Below are positions 17,045 to 24,400 of a stretch of 46,312 bases of DNA, piece by piece. Position numbers and translations under genes: made by a program. Origin of the DNA: Sphingomonas montana (GTDB lineage Bacteria > Pseudomonadota > Alphaproteobacteria > Sphingomonadales > Sphingomonadaceae). The stretch is taken from assembly GCF_001956315.1 (NCBI RefSeq), contig NZ_KV887143.1:1-46312 (forward strand), given 5' to 3'. Numbering within the stretch: the first letter of the stretch is position 1; each line of letters begins with the position of its first letter. Under the pieces are notes generated by a model, which saw only the letters and a program-made list of their open reading frames with translations, searched no databases and was not told the DNA's origin.

Positions 17045-17060
17045 TGTTCCACGTGGATCA
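17045..17060. promoter_or_regulatory. parS-like centromere site (one mismatch)
   Basis: TGTTCCACGTGGATCA matches the ParB-binding palindrome TGTTCCACGTGGAACA except for A-to-T at position 14. It lies in non-coding DNA between crtY and the exporter gene, about 28 kb from the putative origin. A perfect copy lies at 30242-30257. One mismatch near the edge is tolerated by many ParB proteins, but binding here is unproven. Confidence 0.6.
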
Positions 17061-17117
17061 CGCTTTGCCACAACCCGCTTCCACCCCCCCGCCGGACCCG
17101 CTACCCCGGCTCCCGTC

Positions 17118-18032
17118 ATGGATATCTATCTCCCGATCGCGGGCCTGTCGGTCAACGCAGCTGTCATCGTGGCGCTGGGCGGGCTGGTCGGGATCCTGTC
17201 CGGCATGTTCGGCGTCGGCGGCGGGTTCCTGACGACGCCGCTGCTGATCTTCTACGGCATCCCGCCCGCCGTCGCGGTGGCGTCCTCCGCGACGCAGATC
17301 ACCGGGGCCAGCGTGTCCGGCATGTTCGCGCATATGCAGCGCAAGGGCGTCGATTTTCACATGGGCGGCGTGCTGGTCGCGGGCGGGGCCGGCGGATCGG
17401 TGGCCGGCGGCTTCATCTTCCGCGCGCTGCAACGGTCCGGGCAGATCGATACCGTCGTGGCGCTGCTCTACGTCTTCCTGCTCGGTGGCATCGGCCTGCT
17501 GATGGCGAAGGAAGCGATCACCGCGGTCTGGGCGGTGCGCCGCGGCCGCCCCGCGCCGGGCGGCGCGCGGCGGCATCATCCGCTGGTCGCCAGCCTGCCG
17601 GGACGCTGGCGCTTCTACCGCTCGGGCCTCTACATCTCGCCCGTCGCACCGTTGCTGCTCGGCTTCTTCACCGGGTTGCTCACGGTCCTGCTCGGCGTCG
17701 GCGGCGGGTTCGTGCTCGTGCCCGCCATGATCTATCTGCTCGGCATGTCGACCAAGGTCGTCGTCGGCACCTCGCTGTTCCAGATCCTGTTCGTCACCGC
17801 GGCCACCACCATGGTCCACGCGCTCACCACCCATGCGGTCGATATCGTGCTGGCGGTGCTGCTGCTGATCGGCAGCGTTTCGGGCGCGCAGGTCGGCGCG
17901 CGATTCGCCAACCGGGTGAAACCGGAATATCTGCGGCTCTTCCTTGCCTTCATCGTGCTGACCGTCGCGATCCGCGTCGGCCTCGGCCTCACCTGGCGGC
18001 CCGACGACATCTACACGGTGCAGGTGCTGTGA
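17118..18032 (+). CDS. TauE/SafE-family sulfite/anion exporter
   Basis: 304 aa inner-membrane protein. It has the two-fold repeated TauE/SafE layout: ALGGLVGILSGMFGVGGGFL near residue 22 and LLGFFTGLLTVLLGVGGGFV near residue 178, each followed by TTPLLI or LVPAMI. About eight hydrophobic helices can be counted, with a basic cytoplasmic loop (RRGRPAPGGARRHH) in the middle. The family exports sulfite, sulfoacetate or related anions; the substrate here cannot be read from sequence. The start at 17118 gives MDIYLPIAGLSVNA. Its stop overlaps the GTG of the next gene (GTGA). The long open frame upstream is not coding. Confidence 0.9.
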   Translation: MDIYLPIAGLSVNAAVIVALGGLVGILSGMFGVGGGFLTTPLLIFYGIPPAVAVASSATQITGASVSGMFAHMQRKGVDFHMGGVLVAGGAGGSVAGGFIFRALQRSGQIDTVVALLYVFLLGGIGLLMAKEAITAVWAVRRGRPAPGGARRHHPLVASLPGRWRFYRSGLYISPVAPLLLGFFTGLLTVLLGVGGGFVLVPAMIYLLGMSTKVVVGTSLFQILFVTAATTMVHALTTHAVDIVLAVLLLIGSVSGAQVGARFANRVKPEYLRLFLAFIVLTVAIRVGLGLTWRPDDIYTVQVL

Positions 18033-18793
18033 GGCCGGTGAAGGCGTTCGCGCTTGCCTTCCTCGCCCCGCTCCTGCTCGCGCAGTCCGCGCCGCGGCTG
18101 GTGCCCGACGTGTCGCAGCGCCGGATCGACATCGTCTACAGCTTCACCGGGGCAGAACTGCTGCTGTTCGGCGCGATCCTCTACCCCGGCGGCCGCCTGC
18201 CGACGCGGGACGCCGACATCGCGATCGTCATCAAGGGTCCCGCCGAACCGATCGTGCTGCGCGAAAAGCAGAAGGTCGCCGGCATGTGGATCAACGCGGA
18301 CAGCGCGCGGTTCCGTTCGGTCCCCAGCTTCTACGCCATCGCCACCTCCCGCCCGCTGAATACACTGGTCGACGATCGCACCGCCGCCGTCTACGAACTG
18401 GGCGTCGACAATATCCAGCTGTCCCCCGCCAGCGGCAAGGTGCCGGACGAACAGCGCCGGCTGGAACGCGGCCTCGTCGACCTGAAGCGCCGCGCCGGCC
18501 TGTATGCGGAGGAACAGGACGGCGTCCAGATCAGCGAAGGCGTCCTCTACCGCGCGCGCATCCACCTGCCCGCGCGCGTGCCGGTCGGCACCTACACCGC
18601 CGAAACCTTCCTGCTGCAGGGCGGCCGTGTCGTGGCCGGCGCCACGCGTGAAATCGCGATCGAGAAATCGGGCTTCGAACGCTATGTCGCCGCCGCCGCC
18701 GCCGATCGCGCCTTTCTCTACGGGCTGTTCGCGGTCCTCGTCTCGCTGCTGCTCGGCTGGGCCGGCGCGCTGCTGTTCCGCCGCCTGCGCTGA
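18029..18793 (+). CDS. TIGR02186-family membrane-anchored periplasmic protein
   Basis: 254 aa. A signal-peptide-like start (AFALAFLAPLLLAQSAPRLV), then a beta-rich body beginning PDVSQRRIDIVYSFTGAELL and LFGAILYPGG, and a C-terminal helix AFLYGLFAVLVSLLLGWAGA followed by RRLR that anchors it in the inner membrane. This is the conserved alphaproteobacterial TIGR02186 protein, which is routinely encoded next to a TauE/SafE exporter; the function is unknown, and an accessory role for the exporter is inference. The GTG start at 18029 overlaps the exporter stop by 4 nt. A second GTG at 18038 is possible. Confidence 0.88.
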   Translation: MRPVKAFALAFLAPLLLAQSAPRLVPDVSQRRIDIVYSFTGAELLLFGAILYPGGRLPTRDADIAIVIKGPAEPIVLREKQKVAGMWINADSARFRSVPSFYAIATSRPLNTLVDDRTAAVYELGVDNIQLSPASGKVPDEQRRLERGLVDLKRRAGLYAEEQDGVQISEGVLYRARIHLPARVPVGTYTAETFLLQGGRVVAGATREIAIEKSGFERYVAAAAADRAFLYGLFAVLVSLLLGWAGALLFRRLR

Positions 18794-18866
18794 TTTAGGA
18801 ACCTTTTCCGAATCTTAACGCCCGCGCCACTACCGTCTGGCTGGCTGGTTTCGGAAGGTGTTGAGC

Positions 18867-20537
18867 ATGGACATGTCGATGGGTGGGCTTGGCGGCCCGG
18901 CGTTCCGCACCGCCCAGCCGGTGGTGGACGGCCCGGTCGACCTGCCCGAGATCGGCCAGCTGCGCGATGTCGCCGGCGCGGGGACGCGCATCGTGCTGGA
19001 CGCCGCGCTGATCGGTCGGCTCGCGCTGGATCCCGACCCCGCGACCGCCGCGGCGGGCCAGGTCGGCAGCCTCGTCAAGATGGTCGTCGCCAACCGCTGG
19101 CTGATCGCCAACGTCCGCTCGATGATGGTGTCCGAACGGGACGCCGACCGCATCGTCGCCGACATCGATTTCCTGGGCGAGGCGGATCATGACGCCGCGT
19201 CCGGCGCGATCCGCAATTTCCGGCGCGGCATCACCCGCTACCCCGTCCCCGGGGCGCGCATCTTCCCGCTGTCGGGCCACGACATGCGTCAGGTGTTCGC
19301 GACCGACGACCGCGCGCATGTCGAAGTCGGGACCATCTATCCCACCACCGACGTGCGCGGCGCGTTGTTCATCGATGCACTCCTCGGCAAGCATTTCGCC
19401 GTCCTAGGCTCCACCGGCACCGGCAAGTCGACCGCGACCGCGCTGATCCTGCACCGGATCTGCGAACGCATGCCCGAAGGGCATATCGTGATGATCGACC
19501 CGCACGGCGAATATAGCGCCGCGTTCAATGCGACGGGCGAGATCTTCGACGTCGGCAATCTGGCGATGCCCTACTGGCTCATGAATTTCGAGGAACATAC
19601 CGAGGTGCTGGTCACGTCGCGCGGCGCCGATCGGCAGGTCGACATGGCCATCCTCGCCAAATGCCTGCTTGCCGCCCGGCTGAAGAACCGGCTGGCCGAA
19701 ACGATCCCGCGGCTGACGGTGGACAGCCCGGTCCCCTATCTGCTGTCCGACCTGTCGAACATGATCCAGACGGAGATGGGACGGATGGACAAGGCGACCG
19801 ACAGCGCCCCCTATCTGCGCCTGAAATCCAAGATCGACGAGATCAAGGCGGATCCGCGCTATGCCTTCATGTTCTCCGGCATGCTGGTCGGCGATACGAT
19901 GGCGCCGTTCCTGGCGAAGCTGTTCCGCCTGCCCGGCGGCGGCCGCCCCATCTCGATCATCGACGTGTCGGGCGTGCCGTCCGACATCACCGCCGTCGTC
20001 GTCGCGGTCATCAGCCGCATGGTGTTCGACTATGCGATCTGGGCGCGGGGGGAGGCGCAACGCCCGGTCCTGCTGGTGTGCGAGGAAGCGCATCGCTACA
20101 TCCCGGCGGACCGCACCGGCGGCGGTCAGGCGGTGCGCAAGGTGCTGGAACGGATCGCCAAGGAAGGCCGCAAATATGGCGTCTCGCTCGGCCTCGTCAC
20201 GCAACGCCCGTCGGATCTGGCCGAAGGCGTGCTGTCGCAGTGCGGGACGCTCATTTCGATGCGCCTCAACAACGACCGCGATCAGGCATTCGTAAAGGCC
20301 GCCATGCCCGAAGGCGCGCGCGGCTTCCTCGATTCGATCCCCTCGCTGCGCAACCGCGAAGCGATCATCTGCGGCGAAGGCGTCGCGATCCCGATCCGCG
20401 TCCAGCTCGACGATCTGGAACCGGAAAAGCGCCCCGCCTCGAACGACCCGGCCTTCTCCGTCCTCTGGCGCGAGTCGGGCGGCGAAGACGCGATCCTCAC
20501 CCGTGTCGTCCGTCGCTGGCGCAACCAGGGGCGGTAG
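18867..20537 (+). CDS. HerA-like ATPase (DUF87)
   Basis: 556 aa. An N-terminal ~150-residue beta-rich HAS-barrel-like region precedes a RecA-fold ATPase with Walker A GSTGTGKST at 181-189, a MIDPHGEYSAAF motif, Walker B LLVCEEAHRYIP near residue 405, and sensor region GLVTQRPSDLAEGVLSQCGT. HerA/FtsK-type ATPases form hexamers that move DNA; in archaea HerA works with the NurA nuclease. Bacterial members of this group have no settled role. The ATG at 18867 is 8 nt after GGAAGG; a GTG at 18858 is in frame. It begins 73 nt after the TIGR02186 gene and is convergent with mmcB (21 nt apart). Confidence 0.88.
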   Translation: MDMSMGGLGGPAFRTAQPVVDGPVDLPEIGQLRDVAGAGTRIVLDAALIGRLALDPDPATAAAGQVGSLVKMVVANRWLIANVRSMMVSERDADRIVADIDFLGEADHDAASGAIRNFRRGITRYPVPGARIFPLSGHDMRQVFATDDRAHVEVGTIYPTTDVRGALFIDALLGKHFAVLGSTGTGKSTATALILHRICERMPEGHIVMIDPHGEYSAAFNATGEIFDVGNLAMPYWLMNFEEHTEVLVTSRGADRQVDMAILAKCLLAARLKNRLAETIPRLTVDSPVPYLLSDLSNMIQTEMGRMDKATDSAPYLRLKSKIDEIKADPRYAFMFSGMLVGDTMAPFLAKLFRLPGGGRPISIIDVSGVPSDITAVVVAVISRMVFDYAIWARGEAQRPVLLVCEEAHRYIPADRTGGGQAVRKVLERIAKEGRKYGVSLGLVTQRPSDLAEGVLSQCGTLISMRLNNDRDQAFVKAAMPEGARGFLDSIPSLRNREAIICGEGVAIPIRVQLDDLEPEKRPASNDPAFSVLWRESGGEDAILTRVVRRWRNQGR

Positions 20538-20558
20538 GCGTTCTGCTTACTAAGCCGC

Positions 20559-21041
20559 TCAGTCCAACCCCACCAACCCCGGATCCAGCCCGCCCAGCAA
20601 CCGCCGCGCCGCCCGCCTGGCGAAGCGCAACGTCTCCACCCTCCGCCGCGCCGCCGCCATCGGCCGCACCGCTGCCGCCCGCACCGTCTCGGCATCGTAG
20701 CGGTCCGCCACGATCAGCCCGCAGACATCGGGCAGGAACGCATCCTCCCCGAACGGCGCCAGGTCGAACCCCGCCGGCACCGCCCAGTAATAGCGGTCGC
20801 AATAGTCCAGATATTCCGGCCACTTCGCGTCCCCGCGCAGATCCGCGCGCGACACCTTGACCTCCACGATCACCACCTCGCCCTTCGGGCCGATCGCCAT
20901 CAGGTCCGCCCGCCGCCCATTGCCCAGCGGCACCTCGCACAACGCCATCGCATCTTGCCGGAACAGCAACCGCGCCACCCCGCGCGCCACGTCCCGCGCC
21001 ACCAACGGGCTGTCGTCGAAGCAGGAAGGTGCGGTCGCCAT
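20559..21041 (-). CDS. mmcB: MmcB-family DNA repair protein (PD-(D/E)XK nuclease fold)
   Basis: 160 aa. The core reads GRRADLMAIGPKGEVVIVEV then KVSRADLRGD and KWPEYLDYCDRYYWAVP, a D...E-x-K arrangement of the PD-(D/E)XK nuclease fold. This matches MmcB (mitomycin-C repair protein) known from Caulobacter, where it acts in a LexA-controlled damage response with an unclear biochemical step. No obvious LexA box (GTTC-N7-GTTC in this class) was seen upstream by eye; a GTTC appears near 21058 on the minus strand but its partner is not clear. It is divergent from the suf operon. Confidence 0.88.
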   Translation of the reverse strand: MATAPSCFDDSPLVARDVARGVARLLFRQDAMALCEVPLGNGRRADLMAIGPKGEVVIVEVKVSRADLRGDAKWPEYLDYCDRYYWAVPAGFDLAPFGEDAFLPDVCGLIVADRYDAETVRAAAVRPMAAARRRVETLRFARRAARRLLGGLDPGLVGLD

Positions 21042-21101
21042 GCCATCGGTTTAGAACAGGTCAAGAACACACGGAAGCCCAAAAGCCCCCTCCCTTTCAA
21101 G

Positions 21102-21187
21102 AGTTGCAGGTCCGGTCAGGTCGGGATTGCCCCCGGCAATCCCTGAAACAGGCCGGGGGCCTGTTTTACCTGACAGAACGTGCAACT
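21102..21187. ncRNA. Candidate structured element: long stem enclosing two perfect hairpins
   Basis: Outer arms 21102-21121 and 21168-21187 are 20 nt each and pair at 17 positions (AGTTGCA and GTCAGGT ends match exactly). Inside are two perfect 9-bp hairpins: GGGATTGCC-CCC-GGCAATCCC (21123-21143) and AAACAGGCC-GGG-GGCCTGTTT (21146-21166). This folds as a three-way junction; the loops CCC and GGG are complementary. It lies between divergent mmcB and the suf operon, upstream of the likely suf promoter. It may be a small RNA, a non-coding mobile repeat, or a two-way transcription barrier. On the plus strand the second hairpin ends TGTTTT, which is terminator-like. The rest of 21042-21332 shows only the promoter noted below. 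Confidence 0.5.
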
Positions 21188-21271
21188 GGGTTGGGGATGG
21201 ATGCAACCGCTCCCCAAACACAACAGTGCCGCAACGCCACCAAGGACCAAACGCCCACCCCCAGACCCCGC

Positions 21272-21326
21272 TTGATCCCCCCCGGAAAAACCCTATCTCC
21301 CAATCCTACCGAATCACTCCGATTGG
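21272..21326 (+). promoter_or_regulatory. Candidate suf promoter with overlapping dyad operator
   Basis: TTGATC (21272-21277) and TATCTC (21294-21299) are 16 nt apart. Over the predicted start lie CCAATC (21300-21305) and GATTGG (21321-21326), an inverted pair, and a tighter AATC-N5-GATT dyad at 21312-21324. This is where an Rrf2-type repressor such as the downstream SufR/IscR-like protein would autoregulate. It is based on spacing and symmetry only. Confidence 0.4.
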
Positions 21327-21332
21327 ATACCA

Positions 21333-21815
21333 GTGCGACTGTCCTCGCTCGCCGACTATGCCGTCGTCATCCTGACGGCCGCCGCACGTCACCCGGCGGG
21401 CGACCGGTTGTCCGCGACGCTGCTCGCGGGTGAAACCGGCGTGCCGCTGCCCACGACGCAGAAGCTGATGGGGCGGCTTGCCGCCTCCGGGTTGCTGACC
21501 TCGGCGCGCGGCACCGGCGGCGGCTTCCTCCTCGCGCATGCGCCCGCAGCGATCAGCCTGGGGCAGATCGTCGAGGCGGTGGAAGGTCCGATCGCGATGA
21601 CGACCTGCGTCGACGAGACGCGGCACGACTGCGCGCTCGAAGGGGCCTGTTCGGTCCGGCCGCACTGGTCGGCGGTGAACGAGGCGATCCGCGCCGCGCT
21701 GGGCGGCGTCTCGCTGGCCACGCTCGCGGGCACCGGGCCCGCCCGGACGACCATGACACGAACGACAGAGGCCGCGACGCCGGCCGTACCCATTGTGGCA
21801 GGAGCCATCGCATGA
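21333..21815 (+). CDS. SUF-system Fe-S assembly transcriptional regulator (Rrf2/IscR type)
   Basis: 160 aa winged-helix regulator. [20 protein letters not shown] is the Rrf2 N-terminus; the recognition helix region is [20 protein letters not shown] with the wing [10 protein letters not shown]. Three cysteines, C92, C100 and C106, in [19 protein letters not shown], match the [2Fe-2S] ligand set, so DNA binding is probably cluster-sensitive. It is the first gene of the suf operon and likely represses or tunes it. It starts with GTG at 21333; no strong SD is seen. Its stop overlaps the sufB ATG (ATGA, 21812-21815). The last ~25 residues are Thr/Ala-rich and look disordered. Confidence 0.92.
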   Translation: MRLSSLADYAVVILTAAARHPAGDRLSATLLAGETGVPLPTTQKLMGRLAASGLLTSARGTGGGFLLAHAPAAISLGQIVEAVEGPIAMTTCVDETRHDCALEGACSVRPHWSAVNEAIRAALGGVSLATLAGTGPARTTMTRTTEAATPAVPIVAGAIA

Positions 21816-23293
21816 CCGACGTCCGCAACCGCGAAGCGCATGAAGCCGTCGAGGAAGCATCGACCTACAAATATGGCTTCGTGTCCGACATCGAACAGGA
21901 TTTCGCGCCCAAGGGGCTGAGCGAGGACACCGTCCGGTTCATTTCCGCCAAGAAGGGCGAGCCCGAATGGATGCTCGACTGGCGGCTGAAGGCCTATGCC
22001 AAGTGGCTGACGATGGAGACGCCCGACTGGGCCAAGCTCCAGATGGCGCCGATCGACTATCAGGACGCTTATTACTACGCGGCGCCCAAGGAGAAGCCGA
22101 AGCTCGGTTCGCTCGACGAGGTCGATCCCGAGATCCTGCGCATCTACGAAAAGCTCGGCATCCCGATTGCCGAGCAGAAGCTGCTTGCCGGCGTCGAGGG
22201 CGCCGAACCGCCACGCCGCATCGCGGTCGACGCCGTGTTCGACAGCGTCTCGGTCGCCACCACCTTCCGCGCGGAACTGGAGAAGGCGGGCGTCATCTTC
22301 CGCTCGATCTCCGAGGCGATCCGTGAATATCCCGACATGGTCAAGCAGTGGCTCGGCAAGGTCGTGCCCGCGCACGACAACTACTTCGCCACGCTCAACA
22401 GCGCGGTCTTCTCCGATGGCACCTTCGTCTACATTCCGGAGGGCGTCCGCTGCCCAATGGAGCTCAGCACCTATTTCCGGATCAACGCGGCCAACACCGG
22501 CCAGTTCGAACGCACGCTGATCGTCGCCGACAAGGGCAGCTACGTGTCCTATCTCGAAGGCTGCACCGCGCCGATGCGCGACGAGAACCAGCTTCACGCC
22601 GCGGTCGTCGAACTGGTCGTGCTCGACGATGCAGAGATCAAGTACAGCACCGTCCAGAACTGGTATCCCGGCGATGCCGAGGGCAAGGGCGGCATCTACA
22701 ATTTCGTCACCAAGCGCGCGCTCTGCCAGGGCAAGAACAGCAAGGTCAGCTGGACCCAGGTCGAAACCGGCTCCGCGGTCACGTGGAAGTACCCGTCCTG
22801 CGTGCTGGCGGGCGAGAATAGCGTCGGCGAATTCTACTCGGTCGCGGTCACCAACAACCGGCAGCAGGCCGATACCGGCACCAAGATGATCCATCTCGGC
22901 AAGGGGTCGCGCTCGACCATCGTGGCGAAGGGCATCTCGGCCGGCCGCTCCGACAACACCTATCGCGGCCTCGTCCGCGTCGGCCCGACCGCGGAGAACG
23001 TCCGCAATTTCACGCAGTGCGACTCGCTCCTGCTCGGCGACCAGTGCGGCGCGCACACCATCCCCTATATCGAGATCCGCAACCCCACCGCGCAGATCGA
23101 GCATGAGGCCACCACCTCGAAGATCAGCGACGACCAGATGTTCTACGCCATGTCGCGCGGCCTCCACCCCGAAACCGCCGTCGGCCTGATCGTCAACGGT
23201 TTCGCCAAGGAAGTCCTCCAGCAGCTCCCCATGGAGTTCGCCGTGGAGGCCCAGAAGCTGCTCGGGATCAGCCTCGAGGGGAGCGTAGGGTGA
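21812..23293 (+). CDS. sufB: Fe-S cluster assembly scaffold protein SufB
   Basis: 493 aa core scaffold of the SufBCD complex, where the nascent cluster is built in the cytoplasm. It shows [20 protein letters not shown], the SufB N-terminus, [20 protein letters not shown] in the middle, and near the C-terminus [20 protein letters not shown] then [15 protein letters not shown], with the conserved Cys and Glu residues. Full length for the family. It overlaps the regulator gene by 4 nt. Its own stop TGATG shares one base with the inserted small ORF that separates it from sufC, which is unusual. Confidence 0.98.
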   Translation: MTDVRNREAHEAVEEASTYKYGFVSDIEQDFAPKGLSEDTVRFISAKKGEPEWMLDWRLKAYAKWLTMETPDWAKLQMAPIDYQDAYYYAAPKEKPKLGSLDEVDPEILRIYEKLGIPIAEQKLLAGVEGAEPPRRIAVDAVFDSVSVATTFRAELEKAGVIFRSISEAIREYPDMVKQWLGKVVPAHDNYFATLNSAVFSDGTFVYIPEGVRCPMELSTYFRINAANTGQFERTLIVADKGSYVSYLEGCTAPMRDENQLHAAVVELVVLDDAEIKYSTVQNWYPGDAEGKGGIYNFVTKRALCQGKNSKVSWTQVETGSAVTWKYPSCVLAGENSVGEFYSVAVTNNRQQADTGTKMIHLGKGSRSTIVAKGISAGRSDNTYRGLVRVGPTAENVRNFTQCDSLLLGDQCGAHTIPYIEIRNPTAQIEHEATTSKISDDQMFYAMSRGLHPETAVGLIVNGFAKEVLQQLPMEFAVEAQKLLGISLEGSVG

Positions 23294-23586
23294 TGCGCCG
23301 ACAATGGAATTCTATCAGAAGCAAATGGGAATCGCTGAAGGCACTGCAGCAATTTCTCGTTGTTGGCGGGATAATAGTTTTATTAGGTCTTATCTCCGAA
23401 TTTACTCCGAGTAATTCTAGTTCTCAGATTTCATCGAGTGGCGGTCGCGATACATATGATCAGCCTAAGGTTGATTCCCGTTATCGCGAAGCCGTCGAGC
23501 AAGCTGGATACAAGAGCTCGGAAGCCGATGAAATAGCTAGGTCCGCACAGACCTTATGTCGTGCGACCGGTGGGACTGACTGCTAG
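23293..23586 (+). CDS. Small single-TM protein of unknown function, low-GC, inside suf operon
   Basis: 97 aa, not recognised. [20 protein letters not shown] is basic and amphipathic, then FLVVGGIIVLLGLISEF is one membrane helix, then a Ser-rich stretch (SNSSSQISSSGG) and a charged helix (SRYREAVEQAGYKSSEADEI) ending with two Cys (TLCRATGGTDC). Topology N-in with the tail outside is likely. Its base composition is about half G+C and it uses ATA, TTA, AAT and AGT codons rare in the surrounding genes, so it looks acquired recently. The ATG shares one base with the sufB stop (TGATG) and its end supplies the SD (TAGGA) of sufC, so it sits seamlessly in the operon. Confidence 0.7.
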   Translation: MRRQWNSIRSKWESLKALQQFLVVGGIIVLLGLISEFTPSNSSSQISSSGGRDTYDQPKVDSRYREAVEQAGYKSSEADEIARSAQTLCRATGGTDC

Positions 23587-23593
23587 GACTGTC

Positions 23594-24337
23594 ATGCTGA
23601 AAATTGAAAACCTCCACGCCGAAGTCGACGGCAAGGCCATCCTCAAGGGCCTGACCCTCTCGCTCGACGCGGGCGAGATCCATGCGATCATGGGTCCCAA
23701 CGGCGCGGGCAAGTCGACGCTTGCCTATGTCCTCGGCGGCCGCCCCGGCTACGAGATCACCGGCGGCTCGGTGACCTTCCAGGGCAAGGACCTGCTTGGG
23801 CTTGCACCGCACGAACGCGCCGCCGCCGGGCTGTTCCTGGGCTTCCAGTACCCCGTCGAGATTCCCGGCATCTCCAACGTCCAGTTCCTCCGCACCGCCC
23901 TGAACGCGCAGAAGAAGGAGCGCGGCGAGGCCGAATTGTCCGGCGGCGCTTTCCTCAAGATCGCGCGCGAACAGGCCGACGGCCTCGGCCTCGACATGGA
24001 CATGATGAAGCGCCCGGTGAACGTCGGCTTCTCCGGCGGCGAAAAGAAGCGCAACGAGATGGTCCAGATGGGCATCATCGACCCCGCGCTCGCGGTGCTG
24101 GACGAAACCGACTCGGGCCTCGACATCGACGCGCTCCGCATCGTCGGCGACGGCATCAACCGCATCATGCGCAAGCCCGACAAGGCCGTGCTGCTCATCA
24201 CCCATTATCAGCGGCTGCTCGACTATGTCCGCCCCGATTTCGTCCACGTCCTGGCCGACGGCCGCATCGTCCGCTCCGGCGGCGCGGATCTGGCGCTCGA
24301 ACTCGAACGCGACGGCTATGCGGGAATCGCGGCGTGA
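23594..24337 (+). CDS. sufC: Fe-S cluster assembly ATPase SufC
   Basis: 247 aa ABC-type ATPase of the SufBCD complex. It opens MLKIENLHAEVDGKAILKGL and has Walker A GPNGAGKST, Q-loop GFQYPVEIPG, the signature FSGGEKKRNEM, Walker B ALAVLDETDSGLD and the H-loop LLITHYQRLLDYV. These are all SufC-specific variants (ETDSGLDID). The start at 23594 is fixed by the domain start and TAGGA 8 nt upstream; a frame opening 11 codons earlier overlaps the inserted ORF and is not needed. It is followed after 63 nt by sufD, the only loose junction of the operon. Confidence 0.98.
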   Translation: MLKIENLHAEVDGKAILKGLTLSLDAGEIHAIMGPNGAGKSTLAYVLGGRPGYEITGGSVTFQGKDLLGLAPHERAAAGLFLGFQYPVEIPGISNVQFLRTALNAQKKERGEAELSGGAFLKIAREQADGLGLDMDMMKRPVNVGFSGGEKKRNEMVQMGIIDPALAVLDETDSGLDIDALRIVGDGINRIMRKPDKAVLLITHYQRLLDYVRPDFVHVLADGRIVRSGGADLALELERDGYAGIAA

Positions 24338-24400
24338 TGCACGGCACGGACACAACCGCCGTTCTGGAAAATCGTCATCCCGATCGGGAAGCATGATCGC

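Noticed and set aside
22778-22787. TCACGTGGAA inside sufB as a third parS site
   Set aside because: Only the central part matches; outer bases differ from the palindrome and it lies in coding sequence.
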